From contig NZ_JAHESD010000013.1 of NCBI RefSeq assembly GCF_018598585.1, positions 1 to 64,000 on the forward strand: a stretch of DNA of 64,000 bases. The letters are read 5' to 3'. The translations under genes and the position numbers were made by a program. This DNA comes from Chryseosolibacter indicum (GTDB lineage: Bacteria > Bacteroidota > Bacteroidia > Cytophagales > Cyclobacteriaceae). Positions 1 to 8,363 of the stretch are shown piece by piece. Position 1 is the stretch's first letter, and each line of letters starts with the position of its first letter. Under the pieces are notes generated by a model. That model did no database searches, was not told the origin of the DNA, and saw only the letters and a list, made by a program, of their open reading frames with translations.

Positions 1-1
1 C

Positions 2-409
2 GTAGCGGAGAATCTTATGTGGGGGTTGAAAGCTACAGGCTGGAAAGACAACAGCAAGATGCGGGCGCGACTCTCTGAAGTGCTGATGCAGGTAGGACTT
101 GGATCAGTTGAAAAGAAAATGCCCCATCAATTGTCAGGTGGTGAACAACAACGGGTTGTTATTGCAAGGGCACTTCTTAATGAACCTCAAATTCTTATTG
201 CAGATGAACCTACAGGAAACCTCGACCCTGAAGTAGCCTATGGTATTCTGCGCATCTTTCAACAAATCAACAAAAGTGGTACTGCCATTCTTATGGCTAC
301 CCATGGCTATGGTTTGATAAAGAAATTCCCGGCACGCATTCTTAAATGTGAAGACGGAAAAGTACTTGACTCAGCCAAAGACAAGTTTGAGATCACGACA
401 GAGTATTAA
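2..409 (+). CDS. ftsE: ABC transporter ATPase, FtsE-like cell-division protein (5' truncated)
   Basis: The reading frame is already open at the left edge, so the Walker A half lies outside the window; an in-frame ATG at 17 is internal. What remains shows the ABC signature LSGGEQQR, Walker B ILIADEPTGNLD and the H-loop in MATHGY, then a short C-terminus with PARILKCEDGK. That ending (ATH-Y, PAR-LKCE-G) is typical of Bacteroidota FtsE rather than of LolD or MacB ATPases. FtsE pairs with the permease FtsX at the division site to regulate peptidoglycan hydrolases. FtsX is not visible, so the FtsE assignment over another MacB-like ATPase is an inference. A 200-bp non-coding stretch follows. Confidence 0.75.
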   Translation, partial: VAENLMWGLKATGWKDNSKMRARLSEVLMQVGLGSVEKKMPHQLSGGEQQRVVIARALLNEPQILIADEPTGNLDPEVAYGILRIFQQINKSGTAILMATHGYGLIKKFPARILKCEDGKVLDSAKDKFEITTEY

Positions 410-609
410 CACCTTCTCCTCTAAGTTGAATTCCATATATGAGGCTTCTAAGGTCTCATGAACGATTTATTTTATCAGTTTGAAATCTGCTGGCTTTCAA
501 ATTGATGTAAAAAGTTGATAAGGTCTCAATTGGTTCAAGTTCAGCTTACTACCAGTATTGACATTTGCTGAAATGGTTTAAAAAATTAATAGATTTTATC
601 TTGATGGGT

Positions 610-1068
610 TCACCTCAACACATCAAAACTATATTTCGCGTCTTGCCAGAAGTTATCGAGCGCTATAATTCGGGGCTTAAAGAAAGATATTAAATCGGGC
701 CAATGTTCTTTATTAAATACAGAAAAGCCAGGCAGTTCCTTATATATCCTGCTAATTACCTTACCATCAACAGGTACGTGTAATTGCCATTCCCACTCCT
801 CTTCCAGGATATTATGCAACATGGTTTTAAACTCCAGAAACTGTTCAAAATATAATTCCTGGATTTCAACATCCTGGTGTTCCAACGAAATATAAATGGA
901 AGCAGATTTTTGTCCGGCATCCATTCTGAAATAAACATCCTTAAGTCTTGTATGATAATTTATCCAATTTATCTTGAGCCCTTCGGCTGACAATATTGGG
1001 CTCATATATTTGCCAAAGGTAGTCCAGAACTCTTGTCTGATCCGCGATGCCTCTTCCCTTTTAAACAT
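610..1068 (-). CDS. DUF4268 domain-containing protein
   Basis: A 152-residue cytosolic protein that is essentially one DUF4268 domain. The N-terminal stretch with EEASRIRQEFWTTFGKYM and the following INW-NYHT segment match my recollection of this Bacteroidota family. DUF4268 is also found fused to nuclease-like domains, but nothing else is attached here, and no catalytic motif is obvious. It contains many aromatic residues and conserved E/D positions (ISLEHQD). It stands alone: divergent from the transglutaminase-like gene at 1256 and facing the ftsE end. The function is unknown. Confidence 0.75.
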   Translation of the reverse strand: MFKREEASRIRQEFWTTFGKYMSPILSAEGLKINWINYHTRLKDVYFRMDAGQKSASIYISLEHQDVEIQELYFEQFLEFKTMLHNILEEEWEWQLHVPVDGKVISRIYKELPGFSVFNKEHWPDLISFFKPRIIALDNFWQDAKYSFDVLR

Positions 1069-1202
1069 TTTGCAAGATACATATTAACACACCATACCAC
1101 TTAAAAAATAAGGTTCATCCATTTCTGGTATCATCTCCCCTTTTAAGAAAACGAAATACGGTTACCACCTGAATAGTGTGATGTAAGAATTGCCGCTAAA
1201 GA

Positions 1203-1236
1203 TTTGTTTTTAACTTTTACCGTTTACCTATATTTG
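1203..1236 (+). promoter_or_regulatory. Bacteroidota-type promoter
   Basis: TTTG at 1203-1206 and TATATTTG at 1229-1236 are 22 nt apart. This fits the Bacteroidota primary sigma consensus TTTG-N17-23-TAnnTTTG, 19 nt upstream of the ATG at 1256. Start-site mapping has not been done, so this is a motif match only. Confidence 0.6.
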
Positions 1237-1255
1237 TCATTGATATAACTAACCT

Positions 1256-3826
1256 ATGAAACCCTGCTCTATCGTTGGCTTAATCCTTTTTGCCATTGCA
1301 TTGTCTCTTACTGCTTTTGCCCAACCAGACCATATTAAATTTGCAAATGCCAGTCCCTGGGTTGAACCTATAACTTATAACGAAAAAGGTAAACCGGATG
1401 CAGGACAAGGGTCGGGTTATTACTATCTATTGTCTGACGAGCAGGAGAATACCATTACCCAGGAAGATTACTACCACTATGCGTACGTAATTCTTACATC
1501 AGAAGGGGTACAAGAGATGTCTGATCTTAATTTCAATTTCGATCCATCTTATCAACAGCTTATCTTCCATGAAGTAAAAATCATCAGAGGTAATACTTCA
1601 TACAACAAGTTATCCAAAGACATTCAGGTTATCCAGCGCGAACAAAGCATGGATCGTTACTTGTACGATGGCTCTAAAACTGCTGTCATTAATTTAAAAG
1701 ACATTCGTGTAGGCGACATTGTTGAATATTCGTTTACCAGAAAAGGATATAATCCAATACATAAAGGTCATGTTGCGCGAACGTATTATTTAGACTTTTA
1801 TCAGAGTATCGACAAGTCTTTCAGAAAACTGATTCTACCCGCATCAAAAAAAGTAAGCGTTAAGTCATTAGGAGAAAAAGTGCCAGAACCTCAAATAACA
1901 AAAACAGCAAATGAGGTGCATTATACATGGAATATTGGCCGGACAAACCCTCCTGAATACGACAACAACACACCTGCATGGTACGATAACAGCAAGGTGT
2001 TTATGATTTCCGATTTTGAATCGTGGGAAGCTGTTGGCCAATGGGCGCAGAACTTGTTTACTGTAAGCCAGGCCGACAAAGACAAAATCAAAAAGGAAGT
2101 AGCTTCTTCTTTTCAGGCAGAAAAAGATTCAGCATATATTCTTGAAGTAATTCGCTTTGTACAGGATGAAGTACGATACCTGGGATTTGAAAGTGGTATC
2201 AATTCTCATAAGCCTTATCCTCCTTTCCAGATCTACGACCAGCGTTTCGGAGATTGCAAAGACAAATCGTTGTTACTTACAACATTGCTTCAAGCACGGG
2301 GTATTGAAGCTTACCCGATGTTGGTAAACACAACTTTAAAACATACAATCGAGGATCGCCTACCATCGTCCCTTTTCTTCGATCATTGTGTGGTACAAAT
2401 TATCTTTAACGATGCAAAAATCTATATCGACCCTACAGTAAGTAACCAGGGCGGTGATTTGTTTCACTACTATTTCCCGGATTACAGACGCGGCCTGGTA
2501 ATAGACCAGCACATTACCGCACTTGATTCGTTACCATCTCCACAAACTCCAACTACCACAGAGGTACAGAATTTCACAGTCACTAGTATTGGCGGTGCCG
2601 CAATATTGACCGTAAAAACAACATATACCGGTTCAGATGCCGACTATCAAAGAAGTGAGTTTGCAGGAACTCCGTTAGAGTCAATCCAAAAAAGGTATAA
2701 GCAGTACTATGCTAATCTTTATCCTGACATCACAAATTGGGGCAAGCTCACATTCCATGACGACAGGAATTCTAACATCTTTACGGTAGAAGAAAAGTAT
2801 TCTATTCCTACCTTCTGGAAACCGATTGAAAATGAGGAAAACAAAATATACTGCATATTCGAACCTCAATCCATCGCAAACTACTTTAACGTAAACAAGA
2901 ACATACAGCAACGTACATCCCCCTATTACTTATCTTACCCTGTAAATTTCTACCACCACATCAATGTAACACTCCCTGAAAGCTGGACCGTCAATCCCGT
3001 TGACGAGGAAATTGAGAATGATTTCTACCTGTATGAGTATAGAATAAATAACAATGGTAATGAGTTCTCAATAATGACACACTACCAGACAAAGACAGAC
3101 CATATCCCCGTCGACAAAATCGCACAATACATCAAAGATCACAGCAAGATGTATAGTCATCTTACATATGAACTTAACTATAATAACGATATAGCTGAGG
3201 CTTCAAAAAACATACTTCCAGGAATTATTACAACCATTCTATCCATTGTTGCTGGTGTTTACTCCATGTTCGCGCTGTACCATCGCTACGATCCAAAACC
3301 GGAACGCTTTCTTGTACATGGCTCTCCTATCGGCGGATGGCTTATTCTAATTGCGATAGGCTTAGTAATAACACCAATCCGGCTGTTAATGGACCTGGGA
3401 TCAAACGCACACCTTATTACAGGCACAGGTTGGATGACCTGGTTGTCAGCAAAGCAATACGGCTTGTTTGCTTTCACCTTCTTTTCTCACGTGTACAACA
3501 TTATTAAACTCCTCTTTAGCGTATTACTGGTGGTGCTCTTCTTTCAACGCAGATCATCTTTCCCGCTGCTCATGAGCATTCAGCTCGCTACTAATTTTAT
3601 CGTTCTTACAGCCGACGTTGTGATAACGAATTATGCTACGGAAGAATCTTCTTATACTGACTTTCAGGAGATAGGAAAAACACTGTTAGCGGCAATAATC
3701 TGGATACCCTATTTAAACATTTCGCAACGTGTAAAGGAAACCTTCACTATAAGAATGAATGATGACGATGAAGATGATGTTACAGAAGTAAAGTCTGAAA
3801 TAATGGAGACCGACTCAAGGTTTTAA
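1256..3826 (+). CDS. DUF3857 / transglutaminase-like / DUF2569 membrane protein
   Basis: 856 residues. A Sec signal peptide (about 1-22, ending TAFAQ) is followed by a DUF3857 domain (about 50-250) and a transglutaminase-like core. The Cys-His-Asp triad is visible as C334 (GDCKDKS), H377 (FDHC) and D392 (YIDPT). A transmembrane segment near 660 leads into a C-terminal DUF2569-like membrane domain with about four helices (GGWLILIAIGLVITPIR) and an acidic tail. The catalytic part should be periplasmic and the rest in the inner membrane. Transglutaminase-like enzymes of this kind may act as proteases or cross-linkers; the substrate is unknown. The DUF3857-transglutaminase pairing is common in Bacteroidota; the added DUF2569 anchor is less usual. 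A good promoter motif precedes it. It converges on the next gene with 3 bp between stops. Confidence 0.85.
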   Translation: MKPCSIVGLILFAIALSLTAFAQPDHIKFANASPWVEPITYNEKGKPDAGQGSGYYYLLSDEQENTITQEDYYHYAYVILTSEGVQEMSDLNFNFDPSYQQLIFHEVKIIRGNTSYNKLSKDIQVIQREQSMDRYLYDGSKTAVINLKDIRVGDIVEYSFTRKGYNPIHKGHVARTYYLDFYQSIDKSFRKLILPASKKVSVKSLGEKVPEPQITKTANEVHYTWNIGRTNPPEYDNNTPAWYDNSKVFMISDFESWEAVGQWAQNLFTVSQADKDKIKKEVASSFQAEKDSAYILEVIRFVQDEVRYLGFESGINSHKPYPPFQIYDQRFGDCKDKSLLLTTLLQARGIEAYPMLVNTTLKHTIEDRLPSSLFFDHCVVQIIFNDAKIYIDPTVSNQGGDLFHYYFPDYRRGLVIDQHITALDSLPSPQTPTTTEVQNFTVTSIGGAAILTVKTTYTGSDADYQRSEFAGTPLESIQKRYKQYYANLYPDITNWGKLTFHDDRNSNIFTVEEKYSIPTFWKPIENEENKIYCIFEPQSIANYFNVNKNIQQRTSPYYLSYPVNFYHHINVTLPESWTVNPVDEEIENDFYLYEYRINNNGNEFSIMTHYQTKTDHIPVDKIAQYIKDHSKMYSHLTYELNYNNDIAEASKNILPGIITTILSIVAGVYSMFALYHRYDPKPERFLVHGSPIGGWLILIAIGLVITPIRLLMDLGSNAHLITGTGWMTWLSAKQYGLFAFTFFSHVYNIIKLLFSVLLVVLFFQRRSSFPLLMSIQLATNFIVLTADVVITNYATEESSYTDFQEIGKTLLAAIIWIPYLNISQRVKETFTIRMNDDDEDDVTEVKSEIMETDSRF

Positions 3827-3829
3827 TCC

Positions 3830-4786
3830 TCAATCCAACTTAATGGGTAATTCTTCCGTCGCGATGTATGATTGAAGATCAAGAATATCCTCCTCTGATT
3901 GGAGGTTATATTCTTTTATGTCGTGTGTTTCAGGATCACATCGCCAGAATTTAGTTTTTGATTCTGCACCACTGCACCAGCAAGTAATCTTAACTACATA
4001 AGGTGCATTTCTGCCTTCAACTATTAAGGTGTGTTTCACATCTTTCATTCCTGGAAAAAGTATTCCCTTGTTTACATACGCTGAGTGAATCGATTTAAGT
4101 TGGTTGTTAATAGTACGCGGAGTGAAATGCTGCGTATCATCCTTTACATCATTAACGCCATAGAGTTCAACATGCAGGCCTACATTCTCAGCAGGAAACT
4201 TTGAAGCGTTATCAATCGTAATTACACAACGATGAGCATCAAGAGCCTTTGCCACCGCTATTGAAACATGAAGTACTGGTGAACGCGTTTTAAAAAATAA
4301 CGCCTTAACAATGGCATGAGAAGCAGGAACCGAATTCTTTTCGATCCTAACATAATATCGCCCCTCTCCTGCTACCTGGTGCGGTGGCGAGATACTTTGC
4401 GGCACTTCAATAAAAAAAATATTGCCCTCTGTTGAGAGTACCTCGTGTATTAAGATCCCTTGCGGAAATGGAAGAATGCCTGTAGCTACTTGTTGCATAA
4501 GCGACTCCTTATTCCGAATGCTCTTGCATAGATCAAGTTCACCCAAGCAAACACTATCTTCGTGTTTATCCAAAGTTCGCTTTGTCTCTTTGGGTGTACC
4601 GATTATTAACAACCCACCTTCGGTGTTTGCAAACGCTGCTATTTCCTTTAGTACATCTCTGATTTGAACTCCACCAGATTTAAATTCAAGAACGGAACTT
4701 TCTAATTGTGCGGTCTTAAAAAAAGCTTCAACATCTTCTTTCGTTATGCTGAACAGTGGCTTCTTAAAGATCTTTTGTGATATCAT
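3830..4786 (-). CDS. AlbA_2 (Schlafen-like) domain putative nucleic-acid-binding protein
   Basis: 318 residues. Residues about 15-150 form an AlbA_2 domain: LEFKSGG, a conserved helix EIAAFANTEGG, the strand LLIIGTP, then FFIEVPQS and GRYYVRIEKNSVPAS. This domain occurs in putative transcriptional regulators, ATP-dependent helicase-like proteins and Schlafen relatives. The C-terminal half (about 165-318) is predicted beta-rich and I do not recognise it; it has no helix-turn-helix or helicase motifs. The gene is isolated, with no phage or defence neighbours. A role in RNA or DNA binding is inferred from the domain only. Confidence 0.7.
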   Translation of the reverse strand: MISQKIFKKPLFSITKEDVEAFFKTAQLESSVLEFKSGGVQIRDVLKEIAAFANTEGGLLIIGTPKETKRTLDKHEDSVCLGELDLCKSIRNKESLMQQVATGILPFPQGILIHEVLSTEGNIFFIEVPQSISPPHQVAGEGRYYVRIEKNSVPASHAIVKALFFKTRSPVLHVSIAVAKALDAHRCVITIDNASKFPAENVGLHVELYGVNDVKDDTQHFTPRTINNQLKSIHSAYVNKGILFPGMKDVKHTLIVEGRNAPYVVKITCWCSGAESKTKFWRCDPETHDIKEYNLQSEEDILDLQSYIATEELPIKLD

Positions 4787-4889
4787 CAGTTATTAAAACG
4801 TAGTTGTAATTTAAAATATTACCGCAAACTATTTTAAAACTGATTGAGATAGATAACTCCATTAAGAAAGGAAATTTAAAGTATAAGCA

Positions 4890-4922
4890 TTGAACACCTG
4901 CTAGCCAAAAAGACTACCTTTG
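4890..4922 (+). promoter_or_regulatory. Bacteroidota-type promoter for the DUF3820 gene
   Basis: TTG at 4890-4892 and TACCTTTG at 4915-4922 are separated by 22 nt, matching TTG-N-TAnnTTTG. The GTG start lies 21 nt downstream at 4943, which implies a very short leader. Confidence 0.55.
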
Positions 4923-4942
4923 CGTACGAACCAAGTACTATC

Positions 4943-5173
4943 GTGCAAGCACCTGAACCCGACTCTGACCTCTTGTTAACCCTTGTAAGAATGCCTATGC
5001 CGTTTGGCAAATACAAAGGAACAACATTGTGCAACCTTCCTGTAAGCTATCTTGAGTGGTTTGCAAAAGAAGGTTTTCCTCCTGGCAAGCTAGGTATGTT
5101 GTTGGGTACCATTTACGAAATCAAGATTAACGGACTCGATTATCTTTTGGAGCCTTTAAAGAAAAAGCGCTAG
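4943..5173 (+). CDS. DUF3820 family protein
   Basis: A 76-residue protein with a GTG start. From residue 18 it has the DUF3820 signature MPFGKYKG, then LP-SYLEWFAKEGFP-GKLG, and a C-terminal basic tail KKKR. In other bacteria the family has been called a putative quorum-sensing-regulated virulence factor, and the PFGK-KG motif also resembles a small nucleic-acid-binding element found near exonucleases; neither role can be shown here. The start is supported by the promoter motif about 20 nt upstream, and no in-frame ATG lies closer to the conserved region than the one inside it. Confidence 0.8.
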   Translation: MQAPEPDSDLLLTLVRMPMPFGKYKGTTLCNLPVSYLEWFAKEGFPPGKLGMLLGTIYEIKINGLDYLLEPLKKKR

Positions 5174-5381
5174 TGAGTTGATGTTGCAGATGTTGCATGT
5201 AATGCCACTTAAATTTCTCTATCATCTATAGTTGTTTCCATCACATTAGAAATAAAGAACTACCCGAAGGCCGAAACGGCATATGAGTAGAATATCTTAT
5301 TAAGAAGGTGGTATAGAAATGAAATGCTTATATTATTGCAGTTAACAGGTAGCATTTTAAATTCACTTAACACTCATCGAA

Positions 5382-6035
5382 ATGAAAGTTGCAATTATAG
5401 GAGCATCAGGATTTGTGGGAACAGCGCTTCTCAAGGAAGCCGTTTCACGTGGTTACGATATAACGGCAATAGTGAGGCATCCGGAAAAGATAACAGTAAA
5501 AGATAGCAAGCTCACTGTAAAAAAAGGTGACGCCATGGATGCTCAAAACATTGCTGAATTGGTGAAAGGCCATGACGCTGTAATAAGTACTTATAACGCC
5601 GGTTGGGATAATCCAAATATCTATAACGACTTCCTTGCGGGGGCACAGGCAATACAGGAAGGCACAAAAGCTGCAGGTGTAAAACGTTTTCTCTTTGTTG
5701 GCGGTGGCGGTAGCCTTGAAGTAGCTCCCGGGGTACAATTGGTTGATACACCGAAATTCCCTGCGGAATACAAAGCAGGAGCTCTGGCAGCACGCGATTA
5801 CCTGAATATTCTAAAGAAGGAAAAAGATCTTGACTGGACTTTTTTAAGTCCTGCTATCCTCATGCACCAGGGAATTAAGGACGGAAGAACAGGAAAATAC
5901 AGGCTGGGTACAGACCAACCTGTTTTTGATGAAAAGGGAGAAAGTAGAATTTCTGCTGAAGACCTTTGCGTGGCACTTTTAGACGAGCTGGAAAAGGGCC
6001 AATTCATCAAGAAAAGATTTACAGTAGCTTATTAA
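5382..6035 (+). CDS. NAD(P)-binding Rossmann-fold oxidoreductase (atypical SDR)
   Basis: 217 residues. The N-terminal dinucleotide-binding motif GASGFVG (residues 7-13) is followed by a strand rich in basic residues (TAIVRHPEK), which suggests NADP preference. Later comes the family-typical FVGGGGSLEV segment and the WTFLSPA motif near residue 150. It belongs to the NAD(P)H-binding atypical short-chain dehydrogenase group (YwnB-like), cytosolic, with reductase or redox-sensor roles. The substrate is unknown. The gene is monocistronic, with a clear hairpin terminator just downstream. Confidence 0.85.
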   Translation: MKVAIIGASGFVGTALLKEAVSRGYDITAIVRHPEKITVKDSKLTVKKGDAMDAQNIAELVKGHDAVISTYNAGWDNPNIYNDFLAGAQAIQEGTKAAGVKRFLFVGGGGSLEVAPGVQLVDTPKFPAEYKAGALAARDYLNILKKEKDLDWTFLSPAILMHQGIKDGRTGKYRLGTDQPVFDEKGESRISAEDLCVALLDELEKGQFIKKRFTVAY

Positions 6036-6042
6036 TCTTCTT

Positions 6043-6075
6043 ATTCACACATGCAGAAACCCTGCGTGTGTGAAT
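6043..6075 (+). terminator. Hairpin terminator after the Rossmann oxidoreductase gene
   Basis: Arms 6043-6056 and 6062-6075 are complementary over 14 bp with one G-U wobble (ATTCACACATGCAG against CTGCGTGTGTGAAT) around a 5-nt loop. A moderately T-rich stretch follows. It begins 8 bp after the stop codon. Confidence 0.65.
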
Positions 6076-6488
6076 GTTTCTTCAAAATTTTCTAATACGC
6101 ATTTCTCCTTAAACACCTGTCTGTTTTCCTGCTAATTTAAAACAACGATCACTCGCGCTTTCGCTGATTTTTTCGTATTTTGGTAATCTTCATTTACGCC
6201 TTTCATCAATTCTATTCCCTTTAAAATCTGTTAATCGATAACAATCCCTGAAGCCTGGAGAAAGCCTGCGAAGACCGTGGACTGAGCGTGGAGAAAGACT
6301 TAGAGAAGGCTTAGGCAGGTCTTAGATGAGCCTTTAAACAGCATCTCAGCGAATCCCTTCAGAAAGGGTATGAAAGAAGTAGGCCGCATACAGGGTTTTG
6401 TAAAAAAATTACGAACTCCTAACCCTACAAGAAGTTTTTGACACTATTTGTCACAGCCCACTATTAAGTTGCCAAAAAAGTAAATTTT
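6076..6488. other. Long non-coding region upstream of the unknown basic protein
   Basis: About 410 bp with no gene. Positions 6250-6340 are purine-rich and internally repetitive, with variants of TGGAGAAAGNCT and GCTTAG/TCTTAG. At 6439-6453 there is a short inverted repeat, TGACA-N5-TGTCA, 36 bp before the next start codon, which is a candidate operator. I see no tRNA and no recognised riboswitch. Confidence 0.4.
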
Positions 6489-7061
6489 ATGGCTACAATT
6501 CGCTTAAATCCTATGGTTAAAGAAATGCGCGGCAAACTGGGCGGTATTATGTTCAGAAAGGTCAATGGCACAACTATTCTCTCCGTAAAACCATCAACCC
6601 CTAAAAAACAAAGTGAACAACAGAAAGCGAACAGGGATAAGTTCAAGGAGGCAACAGTATATGCAAAATTCATAACCAAAGATCCTCAAAAGAAGGCTTA
6701 CTATCAGCAGAAGGCTAAAAAACTCAAGGTTTCGAACGCCTACACCGCGGCCATAACAGAATACATGCGTAAAGGAGAAATCAAAGAGATAACAGTTAAG
6801 AAGACCAACAACAAACCCGGTAAAACTATTGGTATTAAGGTTTCAAAAAAGGATTTTAATGTTAACAAGGTGAGAGTTACTATGGTTGATGAAAATGGAT
6901 TTGTATTGGCTACATCGCTCGCGGATAAAAAAAGTAGCAATGACTTTATGATGATGCTTAATGAAGAATTGTTACAAAAACCTGGAGTGAAAATTAAAGT
7001 TATTATTGAAGATTTCTATCGAAACCAGGTGGTGAAGGAGGTTGATCCTGCTCAGTATTAA
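6489..7061 (+). CDS. Conserved hypothetical basic protein, virion-protein-like N-terminus
   Basis: 190 residues, strongly Lys-rich, with no signal peptide or membrane segment. The first 60 residues follow the pattern LNP-V-EMRGKLGGIMFRK-NG-TILSVKP...Q-KANR-KF. This resembles the opening of proteins from Bacteroidota phage structural regions and of DUF6266-type proteins (G-x-hydrophobic-G...F-R...P...Q...R). The remainder is a probable beta-rich domain (KVRVTMVDENGFVLA). No other phage gene lies nearby, so it may be a domesticated or coincidental relative. I assign no function. A long repetitive leader precedes it. Confidence 0.6.
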   Translation: MATIRLNPMVKEMRGKLGGIMFRKVNGTTILSVKPSTPKKQSEQQKANRDKFKEATVYAKFITKDPQKKAYYQQKAKKLKVSNAYTAAITEYMRKGEIKEITVKKTNNKPGKTIGIKVSKKDFNVNKVRVTMVDENGFVLATSLADKKSSNDFMMMLNEELLQKPGVKIKVIIEDFYRNQVVKEVDPAQY

Positions 7062-7073
7062 AAGCAATAAGCA

Positions 7074-7361
7074 CTAGGGCTGTTTTCTATCGGAATGGCC
7101 AAGGCTTTTTCCTGGGTTTACTATATCTCGTACCATTTGTTTCAATACCTTCACCTCAGGGAATCCTCCTCCGGATGACTTTCTATTGAAGATTTCTTTA
7201 TCGTTGATGGAGATTATAAAAGTACCATTGACTTCGCTTGGTCTCAGAAGTACACCGTGTACATCTTCCGTAAAAGTGGTGAGCAACTCCTGCGCAAAGT
7301 ACGCAGCACGAAGCATCCAGCCACACTTGGGGCAATATTCAATAGAGATTACAGGCTTCAT
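7074..7361 (-). CDS. SelT/SelW/SelH (Rdx) family redox protein
   Basis: I chose the ATG at 7361 (95 residues) because the family begins a few residues before the CxxC motif; an upstream ATG at 7385 would add eight residues. C10-P-K-C13 in a thioredoxin-like fold corresponds to the CxxU/CxxC of SelW proteins, here in the selenium-free Cys form. The SGGGFPEVKVLKQMVRD segment is the other family hallmark. It is probably a small cytosolic thiol oxidoreductase. It converges on the preceding gene with 12 bp between stops. Confidence 0.85.
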   Translation of the reverse strand: MKPVISIEYCPKCGWMLRAAYFAQELLTTFTEDVHGVLLRPSEVNGTFIISINDKEIFNRKSSGGGFPEVKVLKQMVRDIVNPGKSLGHSDRKQP

Positions 7362-7468
7362 CAGTTTTAAAACTATACGCTGCAAAGTAATAGTTCAAAT
7401 GCCACATGCAAATGGCAGGCATAATCTTTTCTGACATTAAATAAAAAGATATCTTAATCAAGAGTGTT

Positions 7469-8251
7469 ATGAAAAGCAGAGCCCAGATAAAAAGTCACCC
7501 CATACATCCCATTCTTGTTTCATTTCCAATCGGCTTATTCATCAGCACATTTCTATTCAACCTCCTGGGGTTGCTGTTTGATAGTTCAAACTTTCATCAG
7601 ACAGCAGGCTACCTTGCTGTAGCAGGAATAGGATTCGCGCTTTTAGCAGCTATACCCGGCATTATTGACTACATCTATACCGTGCCTCCTAAAAGCTCCG
7701 CAAAGAAACGGGCTACAAAGCATGGCTTAACCAATGTAATGGTAGTGGCTATCTTCTCTATTGCATTGCTTCTTGCTGCAGAAGACGTGTCACTGCTTAT
7801 CATCACCGCGTTGCAAGGAATCGCTGTTGTCATGCTCAGCTTCGCCGGATGGATGGGTGGTACCCTTGTATACAGAAATCAGATCGGGGTCGACCCGCGT
7901 TATGCTGATGCAGGAAAATGGAAAGAGCTGTACGTTGAGAATGCTCAGGGAGATATTGAAGTAGCGTCGTCTGATGAACTGGGCGTAAACCAGATGAAGC
8001 TGATACATGCCAATGGTAAGAGAATTGTTTTATGCAAAACCGAAAAGGGCTTTGCTGCATTTGATGACAGGTGCACGCACAAGGGTGGCTCACTTGCAGG
8101 TGGTGCGTTAATATGTGGTACGGTGCAATGCCCATGGCACGGCTCTCACTTCGATGTAACAAATGGAAATGTTAAAGCAGGACCAGCTAAAGAGAAAATA
8201 AATACATATCGGGTTTCTGAAATGAACTCCAAGGTATACATCAGTCTATAA
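7469..8251 (+). CDS. DUF2231 membrane domain fused to a Rieske [2Fe-2S] domain
   Basis: 260 residues. The N-terminal 140 residues form a DUF2231 domain with about four transmembrane helices (HPILVSFPIGLFISTFLFNL and following). The C-terminal domain carries both Rieske cluster motifs: C202-T-H204 and C221-PW-H224, with the spacing of a small ferredoxin-type Rieske. The protein is predicted to hold the iron-sulphur centre at the inner membrane for electron transfer. The partner is unknown. The fusion is known from environmental Bacteroidota and Acidobacteria. It stands alone, before the LLM oxidoreductase gene on the same strand. Confidence 0.88.
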   Translation: MKSRAQIKSHPIHPILVSFPIGLFISTFLFNLLGLLFDSSNFHQTAGYLAVAGIGFALLAAIPGIIDYIYTVPPKSSAKKRATKHGLTNVMVVAIFSIALLLAAEDVSLLIITALQGIAVVMLSFAGWMGGTLVYRNQIGVDPRYADAGKWKELYVENAQGDIEVASSDELGVNQMKLIHANGKRIVLCKTEKGFAAFDDRCTHKGGSLAGGALICGTVQCPWHGSHFDVTNGNVKAGPAKEKINTYRVSEMNSKVYISL

Positions 8252-8363
8252 GGTAGTTCACGTTCTCACGAGTATTATCAGGTTCAGGTTCTCCAAATAT
8301 TTTACTAAAGCCGGCACTTCTTTTCACAAAAATGTGTTTCTGATCTAACGAAACCGGAAACTC

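Noticed and set aside
6489-7061. Prophage remnant
   Set aside because: Only one protein has a weak phage-like N-terminal pattern; no integrase, attachment repeat, capsid or lysis gene is near.
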